Shown: one piece after another, positions 1 to 10,069 of the stretch | Layout: the number at the start of each line of letters is the position of its first letter | Numbering within the stretch: the stretch's first letter is position 1 | From: Mesotaenium endlicherianum | Taxonomy: Eukaryota; Streptophyta; Zygnematophyceae; Zygnematales; Mesotaeniaceae | Length of the DNA: 39,385 bases | Assembly: GCA_009602735.1 (NCBI GenBank) | Contig: WELA01009987.1 | Coordinates: forward strand, 1-39,385 | Reading direction: 5' to 3' | Notes under the pieces: generated by a model | Seen by the model: only the letters and a program-made list of their open reading frames with translations | Told to the model about the DNA's origin: nothing | Database searches by the model: none | Made by a program: the position numbers and the translations under genes

Positions 1-455
1 AAGGTTGCGCTCGAGGCTGCCACATGAGACCAATTGGTTTGTCTTTGTCAACAAGGAAGCATTTAGAAGTACATTTCACGCTCCAACGAGCTAGTGTTAC
101 AGTGTTCACCTATGCATGAATCCAAGGTGATGGACTACTTCAAGTGGGGAATTGAGCCAATTTGTGGCCAAAGAAGTGTCGCACAAGAATCCTACCAGAT
201 CTGGATAATTAATGGCATTGGTGATGAGGGTCGACGCTGTGCAGTGTAGTCAGAGGCAGTGGGGCAGCCACAACTTTGGTAAACATTAACAATTTGGTTT
301 TCAAGCGCCAAGCACAAGTGGTCAAGGTCTAGTACTTATGGAGTCAAGACTTGTCAAAGATCAACGTAAGCAGCAAAACCGCAATCCGAAAAGACCTTGC
401 TATAATTGTGGCAAGCTTGGACATCTTGATCCTGATTGTTGTGTGAAGGCCCTAG
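1..455 (+). pseudogene. Decayed gag fragment, family B Ty3/gypsy
   Basis: This stretch aligns by eye with the second half of the family-B gag at about 13255-13690. Shared blocks include the segment around the 'aacgagct' motif, the GTCGACGCTGT block and the zinc-knuckle region, which here reads PCYNCGKLGHLDPDCC (CCHC spacing kept). The reading frame is broken by several stops and small indels; one is a TTTAG where the other copy has TTCAG, a CAG-to-TAG change. It is truncated on the left by the window edge and homology stops near 455, so nothing of pol follows. Gag would form the particle and bind RNA; this piece cannot. Confidence is high for the relationship and lower for the exact right border. 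Confidence 0.8.
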
Positions 456-1748
456 TTATGGGATACTCACGTATTGCTCATTTGGCGGCGTAAAACGCGG
501 CGTATTTCGCCGTATTTGCTAAACACGTATTATAGCACAATAAAAAAAATAAGTAGAGAGAGTACGGTCGCGCCGCGCCGCTCTATTAGTTTTAAAACAT
601 TTCGAAAAAGTTTCGATTCAATATTCGTTCGGCGCACGTACGGGTCCGCCAACTGGACCAGTGACGATCGACCAGTGACGATCAACAGGCTCGTTTTCAA
701 ATGTCGCAATCGCTGGCGTGTGCCACTTAGCAACATCGACTAGTTCTTGTGCCTCCGCTCATTTAGTTCTGTCATGTGGACTCCCGACCACTCCCGGCCC
801 CCCAATTAGAAAAGATTAAAACATACAGGCTGCGTTACTATATAATCTATTACGTATTAAGTAAGCGACGACATGAGAACTAAGACTCGTTCAAAATCAT
901 CGATCTGCCATGCAGGCAACAGAAAGACTTCCTTCGAAATTAGAATCATACATTATTTAGCATAAAATGTTATAATGAGTTTTCATTGGACTTGGTCCAC
1001 CCTTAGACTTGACTCATGCCCATTGAACAATATAAACGACAAATCTATATGCTTCATGCTTTATTGTAACTTGTCCTATGTGTGGTATTGCAACGCAATT
1101 CTATCATTAATGTCATGTTATACAGTAGTAAGTACTACATAGTAGAAACTTCCATTGGTTTACAAATAACACTATAATATACAGTGCACTTTCATCAATC
1201 ATGTTCCATTAGGGCTGCTCTCACTTAGCACTTTATGATTCACATGCAAAATTGTAAGCTGTGCTAGTCGCAACAAATATGTAGTGTACACTCTAGAGTG
1301 CCACAATATTTTAACAAATGGAGTATCATGAAGCATGCAATTTTGAAATGATGCACATGCAGGACTTCAAAATGCATTCATTTTCAGCCTCATCTTACAA
1401 GTACAAACACAATAGATTTGAGGAAAAAATTCAAACATTGCAAAGCACTTACAAGTTACTCCTAACTTCAATGTTGAAGCGGTAACAAACAAATTTATTT
1501 CTTTGAACAATGAATAGGACAATGACTATTTAAAATTGTCATGGATATAATGTACATTATGAAAGGCAATATAGAAAACGAGTATGGATTGCACCATGTC
1601 TACCTCTATGCTAAGTCAAATCTGTACTCCAATAATAATACGATAGAGCATATGAATTGCAACCATTGTGAGAAAGAACAAAGTTCATGAAGTGGCAACC
1701 TATAGCCTACCAACAAAGAAGGGAAAGACTTCATCCCAACTCCAAAGC
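456..1748. other. AT-rich stretch with no recognisable gene
   Basis: No coding region, repeat or RNA gene could be supported here. Short open frames occur on both strands at 474-743, but they overlap each other, have no recognisable motif and are not convincing. The composition is strongly AT-rich from about 830 onward. Confidence 0.5.
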
Positions 1749-2671
1749 TGTAACGATCCGAGCTATTTTAGGCGTATTTGGGACGTTTTCCCAATTACCT
1801 AAAGTACGTTATACTATTTATCATATTATTTGATAAATGATTGCATCACATTCAATTATTCGTCACACGTGTGTGTCGATTAATTCTTGGTCGATTGGCG
1901 AAACGACCAAGATACTATTGCAAAAAGCGTCGTAACGTAACTCGACTACTTCGCAAAAGTACGACATAATTATTCATAAAGTTACTTTGATTAATTATGA
2001 GATGATAACTTAATAAATCACGGGTTGATTAAGTTGATTTGATTGTCATTATTTCGGATAATTAACAGTCACAAACTTCGCATTTACGACCAGTCGTTAA
2101 TACGAAGAAAGCGTCGTAAAATTCAAACGACAATTAATATGCAAAGCGACTTTACATCCGAGCGGATTCGAACCCGCGACTCGTCGTTTGAAACGTTCAC
2201 ACCTAACCAATTGGCGAAGTAGTTATTCGTAACTACCGGTTCATGGCGAAAGTACGTGTACGCGACTCCGCGAACCATCGCGACTTTTCAAAAGTCGCGT
2301 GAACGCGAATACGCCCGTTTGGCGTGAAACGGTTATTTCGGAAAACCGTCGAAAAGTCTCCAAACGTCCAAACGGCTCGTTTGGAGCATTCGGCCGAACG
2401 ATTTTGTAACCTTTCGTCCGTTTTCGTTGAACATGAACCTGTGCCCTAGGTGGTGACTCGAAGCACTCCAGTGCCTCAAGATTTGCAAGTATATATACTT
2501 GCAAGAGTCATTGAGAGTGCAACTCTCACAAGCACAAATTCTACGTCAGTCTACATTTTCGCTATTTCAAGTATTCGTCGATTTGCACAAGTATACAGAT
2601 TACCTTTCCACTTGAATTAAATATTCCTTGAATATCGAGGAAAGATCCTCTTGAAAAGCAGAAACGTAACA
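1749..2671 (+). mobile_element. Solo LTR, family A
   Basis: A 923-bp LTR begins TGTAACGATC and ends AACGTAACA. It is flanked by a perfect 5-bp target-site duplication AAAGC (1744-1748 and 2672-2676), with no internal element sequence attached. It matches, in opposite orientation, the 3' LTR of element A at 4267-5180. A TATA-type core lies in an 18-bp palindrome (2485-2502). A 21-bp near-perfect inverted repeat sits at 2279-2299, and a tRNA-like segment lies antisense at about 2155-2222. Solo LTRs arise by recombination between the two LTRs of one insertion. The insertion point abuts the stop codon of the hAT transposase relic. Confidence 0.93.
2155..2222 (-). other. tRNA-like segment (A-box and B-box) inside LTR
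   Basis: On the minus strand the segment reads like the internal promoter of a tRNA gene. An A-box-like TCGCCAATTGGTTAGG (2217-2202) is followed about 30 nt later by the B-box GGTTCGAATCC (2174-2164), an exact match to the consensus GGTTCGANTCC, then GCTCGGATG. No complementary 7-bp acceptor strand or clear anticodon stem is found, so it is tRNA-derived or tRNA-mimicking rather than a working tRNA gene. The same block recurs in the two other A-family LTRs in this window. Confidence 0.6.
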
Positions 2672-2675
2672 AAAG

Positions 2676-3566
2676 CTACACATCCTCATCCTCAGAAACC
2701 ATATTACCAGCATCAGGTTCTTCTTCAAAGGCTGGTGCAATGTGCCTGCCTGGAGCCCTCTTAACCCCTCCCCTTTCCATTTCTTCAATGAGCCTAAGGT
2801 GCGAGTGAACCTTCACTAAATTCTTAGCTCTAGCCTGATTAAGCCGATTCCTTTTTTTGTTGTGAATGAAGTCATACTCAGACCAATTTCTCTCACAAGA
2901 ACTAGTAAAGGACACCAAACGAAGAACTTTGATAACAAAGCTCTGCAATTGAGGAGTGTTGGAACCATGACTTTTGCACCAAAAAACTCCAGACTTGGAC
3001 TATGCTTCCTTGTCTGCCCTAGGGTTATTAAAATTGAAACCCACCCTACCTTTGTATTGCTCATACTGCTCTCTAATAATATCCTGCTCCTCAACATCAG
3101 GAACTACTTTATGAAGAGTAGAGTACCATCCCGTCATAACCTCCTCATTGGTATGCTGCTCATGATCTTGGAAGAGGGGGTGGAGCATGTACCCAGCAGC
3201 ATGCAAAGGCGAATGGAAGAAATCCCACCTGACCTTGACAATCTCTACCAACCTGTCAAGCTGCTCCTCATCTAGGTCTTCATCCAACGCCTTGATGAAA
3301 TCTTGTAACTCCGCCATTGAGTTATACACAAGACCCATGGCAGCTTGGTTGCCATCAACCCCTCGGAGAAGCTTCACTAGCCTCTCGATTACCTTCAGCA
3401 GCACCTTCACCTTGTCCCAGAAACCTTCATCACCAAAAATTGCCATGGCAGCCAGGCACTGCTTCTTTTGTGCTAAACTGAGCAACCTCACATGTTTTTT
3501 CCATGCATCCCGCAGCAACATCACCTGCAAAGATTGTTTCATCTGCATGGAATATAATATACACAA
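2676..3566 (-). pseudogene. hAT-family transposase, C-terminal half (pseudogene)
   Basis: A single minus-strand frame runs from about 3566 to the stop at 2676-2678, broken by one in-frame TAG at 3000-3002. The C-terminal part carries the hAT dimerisation signature: CKSHGSNTPQLQSFVIKVL, then SCERNWSEYDFIHNKKRN and VHSHLRLIEE. Upstream is the helical region normally preceding it, including WDFFHSPLHAAGYMLHP. hAT transposases cut and paste DNA elements in the nucleus. The N-terminal BED finger and catalytic core are not visible, so this is at most a 3' portion; an upstream exon may exist near 3570-3640 but cannot be shown. The stop reads as KEA-stop-SKSG and could come from CAG. A solo LTR inserted at its terminal codon. 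Confidence 0.85.
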
Positions 3567-3709
3567 AGTTAGAGTTAGAAAAAAAGCACCCTATCCATGT
3601 ATAACATACATTATATCCAGCAGTTTTACAAGCAGCCATAATTGAAACATAAGGAGCATGACAGGAGAGATTGGAGCAGACTAAACATCCTCCACCACAG
3701 CACAGAATA

Positions 3710-4266
3710 AGACACCTACAAAAAAAGCGAATTAGCTAAAAAAGCCCATTACAGCAGCCATAAATGCATACACAATTGCAACAAGAAAGCAGCCAGCAGC
3801 AACATATACAGCACCCACAAGAGCATTAAAAAAGACTAATAAAAACTCCCAGCATTTAAAGATGCAAGCTAACCAACCCACATGACATCCTCATGACAAC
3901 AGCCATAAAGCAGAAGAAAAATATATCAAAGCAGCCACAAGGGTAACATAAATAACACCCACAAGAGCAAATTAAAACACCTAAAGGTTTCACAGCACTC
4001 AAACAAGAAGGCAAAGCAACCCACATGATAGCCCAAAAACAGAAATTATAAAAGCAAAAATAAATAAACCACAACAGCAGCCAACAAAGTAGCATACACA
4101 GCACCCTTAACAGCAATTAAAAAAATACTTGCAGGCCTTCTACCACTCCAACAAGGAAGCAAAGCAGTCCACATGAGTGCCCCCCAACAGCAACCATGGA
4201 AGCATAAGAAAAATTAATATTACAGCAGCCCGGAGAGTAGTTTTAACAGCAGTCACAAAAGCAACT
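3710..4266. repeat. Degenerate tandem repeat, period about 145 bp
   Basis: Landmark motifs recur at regular spacing: CCACATGA at 3878, 4021 and 4169; the 'CACCCACAAGAGCA' type motif near 3812, 3956 and 4102; and CAGCAGCC or CAGCCATAAA blocks in step with them. At least three diverged copies are visible, possibly a partial fourth on either side. The right end is cut by the LTR of element A at 4267. The repeat lies just upstream (in minus-strand sense) of the hAT transposase relic and could be hAT intronic or subterminal sequence. Confidence 0.6.
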
Positions 4267-5180
4267 TGTAACGACCTGCTTTTCGAGAGAATCCTTCCTC
4301 GGTATTCAAGGAATATTTAAATGAAGTGGAAAGAAAATCTATATACTTGTGCAAATTGACAAATCCTCGAAAAAGCGAAAATGAAAACTAACATAGAATG
4401 TGTGCTTGTGAGAGTTGCACTCACAACGACTCTGCAGGTATTTATACTTGCACGACGTGAGGCACTGGAGTGCTTCGAGTCACCACCTAGGGCACTGGTT
4501 CATGTCAACAAAAACAGGCGAAGGGGTACGACCCATTTCGGCTGAATGCTTGAAACGCGCCGTTTGGCCGTTTGGAGACTTTTCAACGGTTTCCGAAAAA
4601 CCGTTTCGCGCCAAATCATTTTCGCATTCTTGTGACTTTCCGATTGCTCGCGATTGCTCGCGGAGTCGCGTACAGATGCTTTCGACATGAACCAGTAGTT
4701 TAAAAGCTACTTTGGCCAATCGATTAAGTGCGAACGTTTTAAACGACAAGTCGCGGGTTCGAATCCGCTCGGATGCAAAGTCGCTTCGCATATTATGTGT
4801 CGTTTGACTTTTACGACTGTTTGTTCGTATTGATGACTGGTCGTAAATCCGAAATCTGTCATTGTGCATTATCTGAAATAATGCAATCAAAATAACTCAA
4901 TCAAACAATGATCAATTAAGTTATCATCTCATAATTCATCAAAGTAACTTTATGAATAATTATGTCGTATTTTTGCGAAGTAGTCGAATTACGTTACGAC
5001 GCTTTTTGCAATAGAATCTGGGTCGTTTCGCCAATCGACCGGGAATGAATCAGCACACGCGTGTGGCAAAAATTCAATGTGATGCAATCATTTATCAAAT
5101 AACATATGATAAAGAGTAAAACGTATTTTAGGTAATCGGGAAAATGTCCCAAATACGCCTGAAAAGCTCAGATCGTTACA
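4267..5180 (-). repeat. Element A 3' LTR
   Basis: This 914-bp LTR, read on the minus strand, starts TGTAACGATCTGAGC (at 5180) and ends at 4267 with CGTTACA. It is matched by the solo LTR at 1749-2671. A purine tract directly follows at 5181-5190, fixing the orientation of element A as minus. A TATAAATA box lies at 4446-4439. The tRNA-like block is at 4705-4776. Flanking bases CAACT (4262-4266) are not duplicated at 32614-32618 (GTTTG), so the outer ends of the A-related block do not come from one simple insertion. Confidence 0.9.
4705..4776 (+). other. tRNA-like segment in element A LTR
   Basis: On the plus strand an A-box-like TGGCCAATCGATTAAG (4713-4728) is followed by GGTTCGAATCC (4756-4766), an exact B-box consensus, and GCTCGGATG. 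It is antisense to the LTR, as in the solo copy. The acceptor stem cannot be paired, so no tRNA is called. Confidence 0.6.
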
Positions 5181-5190
5181 CTCCTCCCCG
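5181..5190 (-). other. Element A polypurine tract
   Basis: The minus strand reads CGGGGAGGAG immediately before the 3' LTR start, the expected position of the plus-strand primer for reverse transcription. Confidence 0.85.
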
Positions 5191-5191
5191 C

Positions 5192-6821
5192 TTACAAGAA
5201 CTTAACGTCCTCGTTATACGTACGTCTTTTAAGTCTGAATGTGTCAATACTAGCTTTAACTAGCGGAAAATATTGGTGAGCGATTGGACTATGCATCATC
5301 ACAGTGGCGGAAAAGAGCGATTGGCCGCGTCTCTTTGCGTTTGTTCCATGGCTTACGAGGAGCGCATGGTAGCACACTTGCCTCGGCGCAGAGTTTCTGA
5401 GCGAAGCCCATTGTAACCAATACCGTTGAACCAGGTCCTTACAATTAAATAGAGTTTTGTCTTGAGGTTTGTACGAGTTCCAACTAGAATTGTAATTAAG
5501 CCATTTGATCAAAAGTTCCACGCGTAGAGGCTTATGACGAGTGTAGCGGCGTCCTAAGACCTCCTCTATATCCCAAGCCTTATCATCATCGGCGAGTTCC
5601 AATTTCGGTGCTTGCGGCTGATAGCGGCCAGCGGACCTAAACAGCTTTAGTAAACTGACATTGGAACATGGGATGCGTTTGCCCCATGGATTCAAGAAAA
5701 TCCAGTCGGTATGCAACTGGTCCAACCCTTGCAATAACAATAAAAGGGCCTACCCAGCGAGGCAGAAGCTTGCGCTTTCTTGGGTGCTTGAGTTGGAGGT
5801 TTTTAGTTTGCAAAAGTACTTTATTGCCAACTTGAAAACTTAATTCAGTCCTGTGCGTGTCGGCAAACGTCTTCTGTCGATCTCGAGCAGCGACTAAAGC
5901 AAGCTTCGCGTTTTTGTGCACCTCTTGAAGAGAATGGACAAATAGGCGTGCACTTGGCACTCTCATGGTTGACATCCCCGCCTCACCGGGTACCGTACGC
6001 GTGAGCGGAGTGTGCGGATGTCTCCCACATTTAATAAAAAACGTTGTTTCCTTAAACACTTTCCTGATAAGCATTACTTACTGCAAACTCTGCAACTGAA
6101 AGGAGGGTGTTCCAGTTGTCTTGGCGAGGATTCACATAATGCCGAAGGAATTGTTGCAGAACGCGGTTCAGTCGTTCCCTCTGACCATCGGTCTGAGGAT
6201 GGAAGCTAGTGGACATCTTAAGCTCTGTGCCGAAATGCGAGCAAACTTCCTGCCAGAAGTGGCCCGTAAATCTACTGTCACGATCACTTGTGATCTCTTT
6301 CGGCATGCCATGCAACTTGAACACATGATCTACGAAGAGGCGCGCGGTCTCGACGGCATCAAGTGATGGTTTAGTGGCCACAAAGTGTACCATCTTAGTG
6401 AAACGATGCACGACCGCTAACACCCCATTGTGTCCTCTATCGGTGGTAGGCAATTCCACGACAAAGTCGAGCCTTATGCTTTCCCAAGGAGCACATGCAA
6501 GTTCCAATGGTTGTAAGTTCCCAGCGAGCAACGTATTGCTCGGCTTATTTCTTTGACATGTTGCGCAGTTGACGATGTACTCGGCAACATCAACCTTAAG
6601 AAACGGCCAAATGTTCCCTTGGCGCAAAGCGTGTGTGGTTTTGGTAATTCCATGGTAACCTGGTAAGAAGAGTCATGCGCTTCTTGTAGTAGAACATGTC
6701 TTACTCGGCCTTCTGGGACAGCAATGCGCCCATTGTGCCTCCAAAAACCGTCCTCAAACAAATAGCTTGAGTGTTCTTTCCTTTTATCCATACTATCCAT
6801 CGTTACGGCTACACCGTTCAA
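5192..6821 (-). pseudogene. Element A pol: integrase and chromodomain (frameshifted)
   Basis: Three minus-strand frames together spell the integrase end of a gypsy pol. At 6821-6640 the H-containing N-terminal zinc region (LLQEAHDSSYQ) is seen. After a frameshift, 6627-6052 gives CATCQRNK, then the core with LDFVVELP, SDRDSRFTGHFW and FHPQTDGQRERLN (the D, D and E positions). After another shift, 6074-5637 has the RWVGPFIV/VAYRLD GPY/F module. 5740-5192 holds a chromodomain-like WDIEEVLGRRY...ELLIKWLNY...WNSYKP. Integrase would insert the cDNA and the chromodomain would guide it to chromatin. At least three frameshifts make it non-functional. The reading runs straight to the polypurine tract. 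Confidence 0.85.
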
Positions 6822-7013
6822 GCCAGTACCCTGGAGATCTAGAAAAACGGATCATTGAGATAGTCCTCGTGAAATAGTTGACGCACGTCAAGTACTTCCG
6901 AGTTATGCATGCTATCCAAATCGGGTGTGCCCACTTCACCAAGCTGGTTGCGGTCAGACGTCCGGGGGGGTTACAGCAGAATCAAGAGTGGCCGCCCTCA
7001 AAACCTGACCATT

Positions 7014-7318
7014 TTATTCTCGCAAGCTAGCAATAGTCCCCAACATCAAGTGGTGATGAGGAATTCGACTTAGAGGATTAGCAACATTGTTGCGGCCTGG
7101 GCGATATGCCCACTCAAAGTGGCATCGTTGCAAGAACTCAGACCATCTCGTCTGTCTCCTCGATCGCGTTGGATGAATTTGAAAGAAGGTATTTGGGCAC
7201 TGGTCCGTAACCACTGTCAAACCCTTGCAGCCTTCCAAATAACATCGCCAAGTTTTCAAAGCGTAGATCACTGCCCAAAAATCCTGCTCTATCGTTGAGT
7301 AAATTTGTTCGGCAAGTG
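7014..7318 (-). pseudogene. Element A RNase H, distal part
   Basis: The minus strand encodes AEQIYSTIEQDFWAVIYALKTWRCYLEGCKG, a conserved RNase H block, followed by VVTDQ (the usual TDHK site is altered) and the connecting region SRRQTRWSEFLQ and NVANPLSRIP that leads to integrase. It is the direct continuation of the frame interrupted at 8047 by the solo LTR: the two sides join as KLT-L-AEQIYS once the insertion is ignored. About 190 bases between this and the integrase (6822-7013) contain a small GC-run and no clear frame. Confidence 0.8.
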
Positions 7319-7320
7319 TT

Positions 7321-8046
7321 TATAAGATTATGAAAGTGTAATTTGTATTTTTTTAGCATTTCATGTGCATAGAATATGAATTTAGAAGAACTTTGGCTTT
7401 TATTTCAAGTCATTTGGACAAGTATTGAGAAAGTCATGAGTTTTGGGAGTTTTTAGTGAGTTTTTAGTGTCACAGATTCAAGTCAGTGACAAGGACAGGT
7501 CCAGTGACAAAAATTTTGGTTGGAGTCTAGAAAGTAGGCCATTAAGTCATGAGGGTTCCAGAAACTACGTACGATTACGTAGAGTGCCAAAGTGATTGTG
7601 GAATATCTAGAAACTCCGTTAGAGTTAGTGGATTGTGTAGTAGAATATTCTAGAGTGTAATTGTGTGCGTGTGAGTGTGCTAGCTTGTCCAACTTGGCAA
7701 GGTCACCTACATGGAAGGAGCCATAGGAGAAGGTTCTGGAGGTACTTTGCTAGAGAGGACACTTAGAGTTAAGCATAAATGGGAAGCACAAAAAAAGTAG
7801 AGGGAGTCTTGTCTTGCCTAGTCTAGTCTAATCTAACCTTCTTATGTTGTACACAACTTTTCTTAATAAGGTGAGTTCTTTTCCACTCCTCTCTCATATA
7901 GCCCTCTAACTCTTGCAAGGGTGGCATTCTACCAAGCCACTCCACCTTGTGTATGCAACTAGGAAAGGTCCTCGTGCACGCTTCCACTCGCGGGTGAGGG
8001 TGCGTGAGTGTGTATGGGCGCACTCCCCGCACCCTTCCCCCTTTCA
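7321..8046 (+). mobile_element. Solo LTR (family F) inserted in element A RNase H
   Basis: About 726 bp of unrelated DNA split the RNase H reading frame of A. The right end is CCCCCTTTCA followed by GTGTC (8047-8051); the left junction is preceded by GTGTT (7316-7320), an imperfect 5-bp target duplication differing by one C-to-T. The left terminus lacks the expected TG, suggesting a few bases were lost. The 3' terminus and the internal segment near 7410-7440 resemble the family-B LTR (same CCCCTTTCA ending and a similar 'CAAGTATTG' stretch), so it is probably a related family. No coding sequence inside. Confidence 0.75.
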
Positions 8047-9319
8047 GTGTCAACTTTTGACTCTTAACACTGATAGGCTTGCTTGCTTGCAACAAAGTAG
8101 CCCCTATTCCAACACCAGACGCATCGGCGACGACCTCATAAGGCAAGTCGGGATCGGCTAATGAAAGAAGTGGCGCATTCGTGAGTGCATACTTAATGCG
8201 CTCAAACGCATGTTGCGTATTCTCATCCCAAATGAACGTCTTATCTTTCCTTGTCAGACCAGTGAGTGGCGCGGCCATCACTGAAGAACCTTACATAAAC
8301 TTACGAAAGTAGTTAGCAAACCCAAGGAATGAACGTGCAGTATATACATCTTTCGGGACAAGCCAGTCAGCGACGCACGCTATCTTGGCAAGGTCAGGGG
8401 GCACCCCTTTCAAACCCACTATATGTCCGAGGTACAAAAGTTCATCCTTTAGAAAGGAACATTTCTTTAGCTTAGCATACAGCTATTGCTCACGAAGGAT
8501 TTGCAACACCAACTCGAGGTGCTTGTAATGCTCGTCCCCGGTCTTTGAATAGACGAGGATATCGTCGAGGTAAACCTGGACAAATTTCCCCAAGTAAGGT
8601 CTAAACAAATCGTTCATTGTACTTTGGAACGTCGCTGGTGCATTGGTAAGTCCAAAACTTAGGACTTTGTATTGGAAGTGCCCAATAGGCGTACGAAACG
8701 TTGTTTTGGAGACATCCTCTGGTGTGATTCGAATTTGATGATAACCTTGGGCTACATCAAGCGAGGAGAACAGGCATGCCTTTTGCTGCGAATCAAACAA
8801 ATCATCAATGCGAGGCAACGAATAGCGGTTCTTGACCGTTATATTGTTCAACGCACGATAATCAATGCACATTCTAAGTGTCCCATCTTTCTTTTGAACA
8901 AATAGGATGGGCGCCCCAAATGGAGAAGAGCTCGGCTTAATCCATCCTTTCTCAAGCAAGTCAGTAATTTGGTCCTTCATTTCATTCATCTCCAACGGGC
9001 TTAGGCGATAAATTGGTCGCCAAATCGGTTGAGAATCGGGAATGAGAGGGAATGTATGTCCAACACCCCTATCAGGCGGAAGCTTGGCTGGTATTTCACT
9101 TGGAAACACTAACTTGTACTTTTGCAAAAGAGCAAAAAGTTCAGGTGTGAGTGTGTCCTCATGACCAGTAACGTCTAACATCGGCTCTTCCGTAAAGAGC
9201 GTAGTGGAAGTTGCTGGATGGACTTTCCAAGGCCATATCGGGCTTAAGGGACTGAAGAGTGATCTTTCTGGTCCCTTTGCGTACAATGCATGTCTTTTGA
9301 CCGAAGTCAAGCAATGCAC
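8047..9319 (-). pseudogene. Element A reverse transcriptase and RNase H start
   Basis: One frame runs from 9319 to 8047 with two nonsense codons: TAG at 8483-8485 (REQ-stop-LYAK) and TAA at 8291-8293 (FM-stop-GSSV). Reverse-transcriptase motifs are clear: [44 protein letters not shown] and the catalytic YLDD in [12 protein letters not shown]. RNase H begins with VVADASGVGIGATLLQ. Both stops sit where glutamine is usual, so CAG and CAA becoming stops by C-to-T is likely. The enzyme would copy element RNA to DNA in cytoplasmic particles; this copy cannot be made intact. The frame is cut by the solo LTR at 8046. Confidence 0.88.
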
Positions 9320-10034
9320 TTGTTTGTCTAAGCCAATCGTTACCCAAAACTACGTCAATTTCATGTGGCAATTCAGTTACGTAGAGTTGTACACGCCCAT
9401 GAAAGGACTGCACGCTAAGCGGTAATTTAATTGTTCCAAAAATACAAGTTAACGAGCCATTGCCAAGACGAAGGGCCTCGTCCTTGAGTATTGGAAGCAA
9501 CTTCATCCCTTGTGCAAAACGTGCACTAATGAAGCTCACTAATGCGCCTGAATCAATGACTGTAAAGCATGGTTTGCTTGAAACTTTCGTTTCAAATGTC
9601 ATACTTAACCCCAAAGAAGCATTATGCATCACTAGCAATGTCCTCGCCTTGAGAGGAATATGGGAAATATGGAGGTCCTTTACCAAAATTCCATTTTGTA
9701 TTGCCATCCGCGCGGGAAACCGAGTTATCGGGTGAGAATGCGCGCGTTGATGTGTAAATGCAGCAATATAAATTGGTGCACGACACTGGTGCATTTTCCG
9801 TAAGCGAGATAAGTGTGCGTAACACTTGGCAAGGTTAGGATCATGCGGCTGAAAGTGCAAGAACATGGTATCATGGATGCACTCGAGTTCAAAGAACTCA
9901 GCAAAGGTCAACACGTACATACAAATATATTCGTGTCGAAGTATATTTATATCGGGAATGCCAGAGTGAACAAGAAGCTTTGGTGCGTGCGCACAAACAC
10001 CTAGAATTTCCTGCTCACTAAGTCGTGTTGTCAA
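9159..10034 (-). pseudogene. Element A protease region
   Basis: The 291-residue frame holds a retropepsin core: CFTVIDSGALVSFISARFA (catalytic D-S-G) and the second conserved block [11 protein letters not shown]. The upstream part (FFELECIHDTMF and neighbours) is linker or degenerate gag. RT continues in another frame downstream of about 9250, so there is a frameshift between PR and RT. Retropepsin would mature the Gag-Pol precursor. Confidence 0.8.
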
Positions 10035-10069
10035 TAGCTCAGAAGGAGGCTTTGTGGCTATATCCTGAG

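Noticed and set aside
474..743. 89-codon open frame with an overlapping 68-codon frame on the other strand
   Set aside because: No motif, both strands open, and it lies beside decayed gag; compatible with chance.
2155..2222. Functional tRNA gene
   Set aside because: A- and B-boxes are present but the acceptor strands do not pair and no anticodon arm can be drawn; called tRNA-like only.
4415..4890. Open frames inside the A-family LTR
   Set aside because: They recur in every LTR copy with different breaks and cover promoter and tRNA-like sequence; not genes.
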